Positions 6,368 through 10,184 of a stretch of 10,184 nt of DNA are shown here, one piece after another (position 1 is the first letter of the stretch; every line of letters begins with the position of its first letter). The stretch lies in contig JAMORN010000081.1 in assembly GCA_027063545.1 (NCBI GenBank), forward strand, positions 1 to 10,184. The letters are read 5' to 3'. Origin of the DNA: a bacterium (GTDB lineage Bacteria; JAMORN01). Position numbers and translations under genes: made by a program. The notes beneath the pieces were generated by a model. That model was not told the DNA's origin. It made no database searches and saw only the letters and a program-made list of their open reading frames with translations.

Positions 6368-7129
6368 TTATAATATAATTCCTACCATTATATCAAAATA
6401 AGGTGATACACCACCTGTTTTACTATTTGTTTCATCTGACACAACAGCATTAAAACTTGCTCCGAGATCGATAAATAATATTGGTACAGCAGGTGGGTGA
6501 AGTCTTATACCAGCAGACCCACCTACAAAGGTAGCGCTTCTATATTCATCAATTGATGGGTTATTATCTGGAGGAGCATATAATTCTCCCCAAAAACCTA
6601 ATTCTCCTATAACAGAAAACATTTCATTCATCTTTTGTCCCATACCTAAGCCTATTGCAACTTTAGAATCTGCACCATTAAATCCTACTCTTCCTGAAAT
6701 AGAAACAACACTTTTAAAATATGATGTATTTCTAATATATTGAGTATAGAATAATCCTAACTGATTTTTTCCTGCAAGTCCAAATCCTAAAGCAACATTA
6801 GGCATAAGTCCAAACTTAAATCCTAGTCTTAAATCAGATATATGCTCAAGTATAGAAGCCTGAACCTGCCAACCACTTCCTAATCCAAATGAAATCTCAT
6901 GAAGTCCGGCAACAAAGCCATACATTGGATCAACATCTGGTAAAGCTGTATAGTAAAGATGGGTTGGAGTTGTTGAAGCTAAAGTAGTCTCAGCAGAATG
7001 ATAAGTCTTTTTTGTATTAGATGAATTTCCTTCATCATATATAACAGATGATTCCTTTGTATTACCAGCATATATTGATATATTTGCAAAAATAATTACT
7101 AGCAAAATATAAATTATAAATTTTTTCAT
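6368..7129 (-). CDS. Exported, probable outer-membrane beta-barrel protein
   Basis: A 253-residue protein of unrecognised family. A Sec signal peptide is clear: MKK, a hydrophobic core from about residue 4 to 15, and likely cleavage after SIYA (A21). Residues 22-60 form a Ser/Thr/Asn-rich, probably disordered linker. From about residue 70 the sequence is a series of short Gly-rich alternating stretches (ISFGLGSGWQVQAS, LRLGFKFGLMPNVALGFGLA, VAIGLGMG, FIDLGASFNAVV) separated by polar turns. That is the pattern of a transmembrane beta-barrel of around ten strands. The chain ends in DIMVGIIL, lacking the usual terminal Phe/Tyr/Trp. AGGAGG five bases before the ATG fixes the start. It lies between the degenerate HD-GYP gene (17-base gap) and the HDOD gene (20-base gap), which hints at an envelope-linked function for that group. 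Function is not known; porin-like or structural roles are possible. Confidence 0.8.
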   Translation of the reverse strand: MKKFIIYILLVIIFANISIYAGNTKESSVIYDEGNSSNTKKTYHSAETTLASTTPTHLYYTALPDVDPMYGFVAGLHEISFGLGSGWQVQASILEHISDLRLGFKFGLMPNVALGFGLAGKNQLGLFYTQYIRNTSYFKSVVSISGRVGFNGADSKVAIGLGMGQKMNEMFSVIGELGFWGELYAPPDNNPSIDEYRSATFVGGSAGIRLHPPAVPILFIDLGASFNAVVSDETNSKTGGVSPYFDIMVGIIL

Positions 7130-7140
7130 ACAACCCTCCT

Positions 7141-7157
7141 ATTATTTTAAAAATAAT
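7141..7157. repeat. Short AT-only palindrome between two genes
   Basis: ATTATTTT and AAAATAAT form a perfect 8-base inverted repeat around one central A. It spans the stop codon of the degenerate HD-GYP gene and abuts the SD (7135-7140) of the following envelope protein gene. It could be an operator or weak RNA hairpin, but A/T-only palindromes arise easily by chance in DNA this AT-rich. Confidence 0.2.
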
Positions 7158-8283
7158 ATTCTTCTATTGGTGGTATAGGTTCTATTTTTATATTATAAAA
7201 CGTTAAATTTATCTCTATAGGCTTTGGTAATCTTCTACCCTGCTCATCATATAATAAATGTATAACAGGAATCTTATCTTTTCTTTCTATATTATCTCTT
7301 ACTACAACTCCTTTATAATTCGAAAATCTCCCTCTATCTTCAACTTTTACCCAAATTCCCTCTGGATATATATTTAATTTAAATCTTAAGGCTTTTACTA
7401 CATCTATATTAAATTCATCGGGATTTAAGTACAAATCTCTAAGTACATCTCTTAAATTTATATAAAAATCATCATTATTACTATAATTTACATTTTTTTC
7501 GTAAAAAAATACAACTTTTATTATTGAACTAGATAGAGTTATGGTATCCTTTTGAGGAATATTAATAAACTTTTTACTTCCATACTTAACAATCCTACCT
7601 ATAATAATTGGAGAAAAAGGAATCTTAGAGATTAAATAGTAAGAATAATCCCCTATTGCCATAGGAAAAAAATCATTCCAGTAATCGTCTAAATCTTCTA
7701 TTGAAAGAATAAGTCTTCCAGAAAAGAACAATAAAGAAGCTATTAATAAAAAGGACAGCTGGGTTAAATCTAATTTAAGTCGATATCCTGTAATTACAGA
7801 AATTATAGAGATTGAGATAGACCTCCAATAAAGGGATTCATCATATTTTCTTAAAAGTAATAAAGGATATAACAAAAGATCACCATCTCTATTTTCTAAA
7901 TATATATTCCATATATTTTTTATCTCGTCTCTTATTACTCTTGAATAAACTACTCCCTTATAATTATCACTATATATACTAAATCTTTTAAAATAGTCTT
8001 CTTTTATAATATTTTTTACTATTTCTTTTATACATTTTTTATGGTTAATATAGTGTTTTGAATATATCTCTATTTTTTTTGTAAAAAAATCAAAATTTCT
8101 CTGTAAATCATCTTCTATAGTATAATCTACTATAACCTCATCTATTTTTAACTTTTTTAGAATATCTATAACCTCTTTTGTTATTACAACTCCAGGGACT
8201 AATACTGCTACTCTATTTTCATCATATATGTAGGTTGCAATTATATCCCCTTCTTTTAAATCTTCTATTTTTCTCTTTATCAT
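7147..8283 (-). CDS. Degenerate HD-GYP-like protein (predicted catalytically inactive)
   Basis: A 378-residue protein whose layout follows HD-GYP cyclic-di-GMP phosphodiesterases. It has an N-terminal DUF3391-like domain (1-55: DLKEGDIIATYIYD, then VPGVVITKEVIDILKKL, then DEVIVD), a helical core (about 135-300) and the C-terminal cap found on many such proteins (303-360: YPEGIWVKV, KGVVV, IPVIHLLYDEQG). The catalytic residues are gone by my hand alignment. The usual Y-x-H-S-x-x-V reads YWRSISI (152-158, His replaced by R154). The HD of LLHDIGK reads LLFFSGR (184-190, F186 and F187). The following HP reads FP (206-207), and no HHE or GYP motif is visible near 230-245. It probably acts as a binding or regulatory pseudo-enzyme, if it has a signalling role at all. 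No membrane helix is clear, though 155-193 is quite hydrophobic. The ATG overlaps the mtaB TGA by 4 bases (ATGA), so translation is likely coupled. Confidence 0.75.
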   Translation of the reverse strand: MIKRKIEDLKEGDIIATYIYDENRVAVLVPGVVITKEVIDILKKLKIDEVIVDYTIEDDLQRNFDFFTKKIEIYSKHYINHKKCIKEIVKNIIKEDYFKRFSIYSDNYKGVVYSRVIRDEIKNIWNIYLENRDGDLLLYPLLLLRKYDESLYWRSISISIISVITGYRLKLDLTQLSFLLIASLLFFSGRLILSIEDLDDYWNDFFPMAIGDYSYYLISKIPFSPIIIGRIVKYGSKKFINIPQKDTITLSSSIIKVVFFYEKNVNYSNNDDFYINLRDVLRDLYLNPDEFNIDVVKALRFKLNIYPEGIWVKVEDRGRFSNYKGVVVRDNIERKDKIPVIHLLYDEQGRRLPKPIEINLTFYNIKIEPIPPIEEYYF

Positions 8284-9521
8284 ATAATAGTAGCCTCGTA
8301 GAATGGATATTCTAATTTATCTTTTATTTTAATATAATAAATATTATCCCTTCTTAAAAAATTTGATTTAACTTTTATATCTATAAAATTTTCTGTCTTA
8401 CCAGTATAATAAACACCATGTTTTTCCTCTGGAATAAAAGAAAACTCATAATGTTTTATAGATTCTATAAAATTAATCTTCTTTCTTTTACCTAGTTCCT
8501 GAAGAATCTTTAGCCTTCTTTTTTTTTCTTCTGTTGAAATATTATCATTCATTTCATTAAATATCAAACTCCCTTTCCTATGGGAATAGGTAAAAACATG
8601 GTAATGTTCTATAGGTTGACTCTCAAAAAATCTATATATCTCCTCAAAATCCTTTTTTGTTTCTGAAGGGAAACCTACAATAATATCTGTTCCTAACATA
8701 ATCTTTTCATTTATAGATTTAATTTCATATATCAATCTTTTATAAAAATCTAAATTAAAAGGTCTTCTCATTAATCTTAATATCTTTTCACTTCCTGATT
8801 GTATTGGAATATGAAAAAAAGGACAAAGTCTTTTATCTTCTATTGTTAATTTAGCTAGTTCTATATTAAAATCCCAAGGTTCTATTGATGATATTCTTAG
8901 TCTAAACTCTAAAGGTATATTTAAAATTTTATCCACTAATTTTACTAAATTATAACCATTATAATTATACCTAGCTATATTGGTTCCTGTTAATATTATC
9001 TCTTTTACACCATTTTCTAAAACAAAGGTTACCTCTTCTAATATTTCATTTATATTCCTTGAAGTCTCCTTCCCTCTTAAATTAGGAATTATACAATAAC
9101 TACATTTACTATTACACCCTGTCTGTATTAAGATGTTATAGCGTGTTTTAAAATCCTCTATTGAATCTTTTTTTCTATATGCTACATTTTGGATTCCTAA
9201 AATTTCATAAAATTTTGTAAATTTATCTTTATTTTTTATTAATATTATATTCTTATTACTTTTAAAATCATCCTTTATCCCATTACCATCTATTAAGCAA
9301 CCTGATACTATTATTTTAGAATTAGGATAGTTCTTTAATAAAGTCTTTATCTTATAATTTGATTTTCTTTCGGCATTTTTTGTTACCATACATGTGTTTA
9401 ATACTACAATATCTGGGTTACCAAAATCTATGATAAAATCATTTGATAGAGTATTAATCCATCTTTGAATTTCAGATATATTAGTTCTACATCCAATATT
9501 AAAAAAAGCTATTTTCTTCAT
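8280..9521 (-). CDS. mtaB: tRNA (N6-threonylcarbamoyladenosine37-C2)-methylthiotransferase MtaB
   Basis: A radical-SAM methylthiotransferase that adds a methylthio group to t6A at position 37 of ANN-decoding tRNAs. The 413-residue length is normal. The N-terminal domain carries the three auxiliary-cluster cysteines C11 (IGCRTN), C44 (NTCMVT) and C75 (SGCLIDG). The radical-SAM cluster is C136, C140 and C143 (TGCNSKCSYCIIPNLRG), followed by LTGTNIARY (177-185). The FRLRISSIEP segment (206-215) is the MtaB-type variant, as opposed to MiaB or RimO. HIPIQSGSEKILRLMRRPF (237-255) and TDIIVGFPSET (278-288) complete the barrel. Residues from about 352 form a TRAM-like RNA-binding tail. The N-terminus MKKIAFFNIGCRTN fits the family, yet no SD is seen in the 15-base gap after the GalT-like gene. 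Initiation may therefore depend on coupling. It overlaps the next gene by 4 bases. Confidence 0.93.
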   Translation of the reverse strand: MKKIAFFNIGCRTNISEIQRWINTLSNDFIIDFGNPDIVVLNTCMVTKNAERKSNYKIKTLLKNYPNSKIIVSGCLIDGNGIKDDFKSNKNIILIKNKDKFTKFYEILGIQNVAYRKKDSIEDFKTRYNILIQTGCNSKCSYCIIPNLRGKETSRNINEILEEVTFVLENGVKEIILTGTNIARYNYNGYNLVKLVDKILNIPLEFRLRISSIEPWDFNIELAKLTIEDKRLCPFFHIPIQSGSEKILRLMRRPFNLDFYKRLIYEIKSINEKIMLGTDIIVGFPSETKKDFEEIYRFFESQPIEHYHVFTYSHRKGSLIFNEMNDNISTEEKKRRLKILQELGKRKKINFIESIKHYEFSFIPEEKHGVYYTGKTENFIDIKVKSNFLRRDNIYYIKIKDKLEYPFYEATII

Positions 9522-9536
9522 ATATTATTAATAAAA

Positions 9537-10184
9537 CTAAATACTTAATAACATTTCCTTTAAGTGTTTAGGATCAAAAATAACACTATAATAATTGGAA
9601 GCTAGTTCAAAACCAGCCTCTGTATTTACTCTAAGATATATTCTAAAGAAAGGATAAAATCCCTCTATCTCTATACCTAACGGCTTATAATAGAAAACCT
9701 CATTATATGGAATATTCCATTCCAATTTTGAATAAATCCACCTTAATGAAAATATTAGATCTTCAAAATTTCTTTCTATTACTTCAAAAACTTCTCCTTT
9801 ATCGTAAATTAATATCTCAATACAAGGATACTTACAACCATAAGGTAAATAGATAAAAATTTTTCCTTGATTATATATAATTAAATCTTCTTTTTGTAAA
9901 TATTCCAATCTTTTTTCTAAATACTCTTTATCTTCTTTTAAATGTTTTAATAATCTTTCTATAAAATTACCCCAGAAAAAACTCCCTATTATCTGTTTAT
10001 GCATATGATAGATAGAAGCCCCTGCTTCTTTTAAGTGATTTTCAAAAAGGAAAATATAAGAAATATTGGTAGCATTATATAGATATTTAACATATTCAAA
10101 AGCTGTTTTGTAATAATAATAAAGCTCAATTTTTGACATAAATTTTTTGGTATAAGGAAATAATTCACCATATTTATCTTTATA
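9537..10184 (-). CDS. Galactose-1-phosphate uridylyltransferase-like protein, C-terminal part (cut by window edge)
   Basis: A partial gene whose 5' end lies beyond the window. A Met occurs at 10139, but the frame stays open to base 10184 without a stop (YKDKYGELFPYTKKF precedes it), so that Met is very probably internal. The diagnostic stretch is LFENHLKEAGASIYHMHKQ (residues 31-49 counted from that Met). It matches the GalT core, where the first His binds metal, the second His (H47) is the nucleotide-accepting nucleophile and Gln (Q49) contacts phosphate. The C-terminal TEAGFELAS (173-181) plus DPKHLKEML is also typical. GalT-fold enzymes move a nucleoside monophosphate between a nucleotide and a sugar phosphate; whether the sugar is galactose is not certain, since bacterial relatives use others. 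The downstream His-rich H-x-H strand usual before AGFEL reads YPFFRIYL, without histidine. It is the first gene visible of the seven-gene block, 15 bases ahead of mtaB. Confidence 0.83.
   Translation of the reverse strand, partial: YKDKYGELFPYTKKFMSKIELYYYYKTAFEYVKYLYNATNISYIFLFENHLKEAGASIYHMHKQIIGSFFWGNFIERLLKHLKEDKEYLEKRLEYLQKEDLIIYNQGKIFIYLPYGCKYPCIEILIYDKGEVFEVIERNFEDLIFSLRWIYSKLEWNIPYNEVFYYKPLGIEIEGFYPFFRIYLRVNTEAGFELASNYYSVIFDPKHLKEMLLSI

Overview
This is a very AT-rich window, with well under a third G+C by eye, from a diderm bacterium. Two encoded proteins have Sec signal peptides followed by glycine- and aromatic-rich beta-strand sequence, as expected for outer-membrane barrels. Arg is mostly AGA and Ile is often ATA. 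Several enzymes are iron-sulfur dependent: a Bacillus-type PurF with four cluster cysteines, a two-subunit class I fumarase and a radical-SAM methylthiotransferase. That fits an anaerobic or microaerophilic lifestyle. FtsY is compact and lacks the long acidic N-terminal region seen in enterics. I cannot name the phylum; deep-branching AT-rich diderms such as Aquificota or Deferribacterota are reasonable guesses, no more. There are no tRNAs, rRNAs, insertion sequences, CRISPR arrays or phage genes. The window is compact chromosomal core with about 95% coding.

Left block (27-3354, minus strand). Four tightly packed genes are read right to left: class I fumarase alpha, fumarase beta, a gamma-class carbonic anhydrase-like hexapeptide protein, and purF. 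The last three overlap one another by 7 and 4 bases, so this looks like one metabolic operon. It starts in a 90-base intergenic region (3355-3444) that must also hold the promoter of a divergent gene.

Middle (3445-3985, plus strand). A single small exported, barrel-like protein with a strong Shine-Dalgarno (SD) sequence ends at a clear rho-independent terminator. The terminator hairpin is built partly from the last codons and stop of the convergent minus-strand gene.

Right block (3958-10184, minus strand). Seven genes are read right to left with gaps of 20 bases or less: a GalT-like nucleotidylyltransferase cut by the window edge, mtaB (tRNA methylthiotransferase), a protein with HD-GYP architecture that has lost its catalytic residues, an outer-membrane barrel-like protein, an HDOD protein, ftsY (signal recognition particle receptor) and a DUF3109 cysteine-rich protein. 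The spacing suggests one transcription unit mixing translation and protein-targeting housekeeping genes with signalling-type proteins.

The most notable items are the degenerate HD-GYP protein next to an envelope protein and an HDOD protein, the uncertain and possibly non-canonical start of the DUF3109 gene, the terminator embedded in a convergent coding end, and the operon that joins fumarase and carbonic anhydrase to the first step of purine synthesis. I did not find a clearly new defence or mobile system here.
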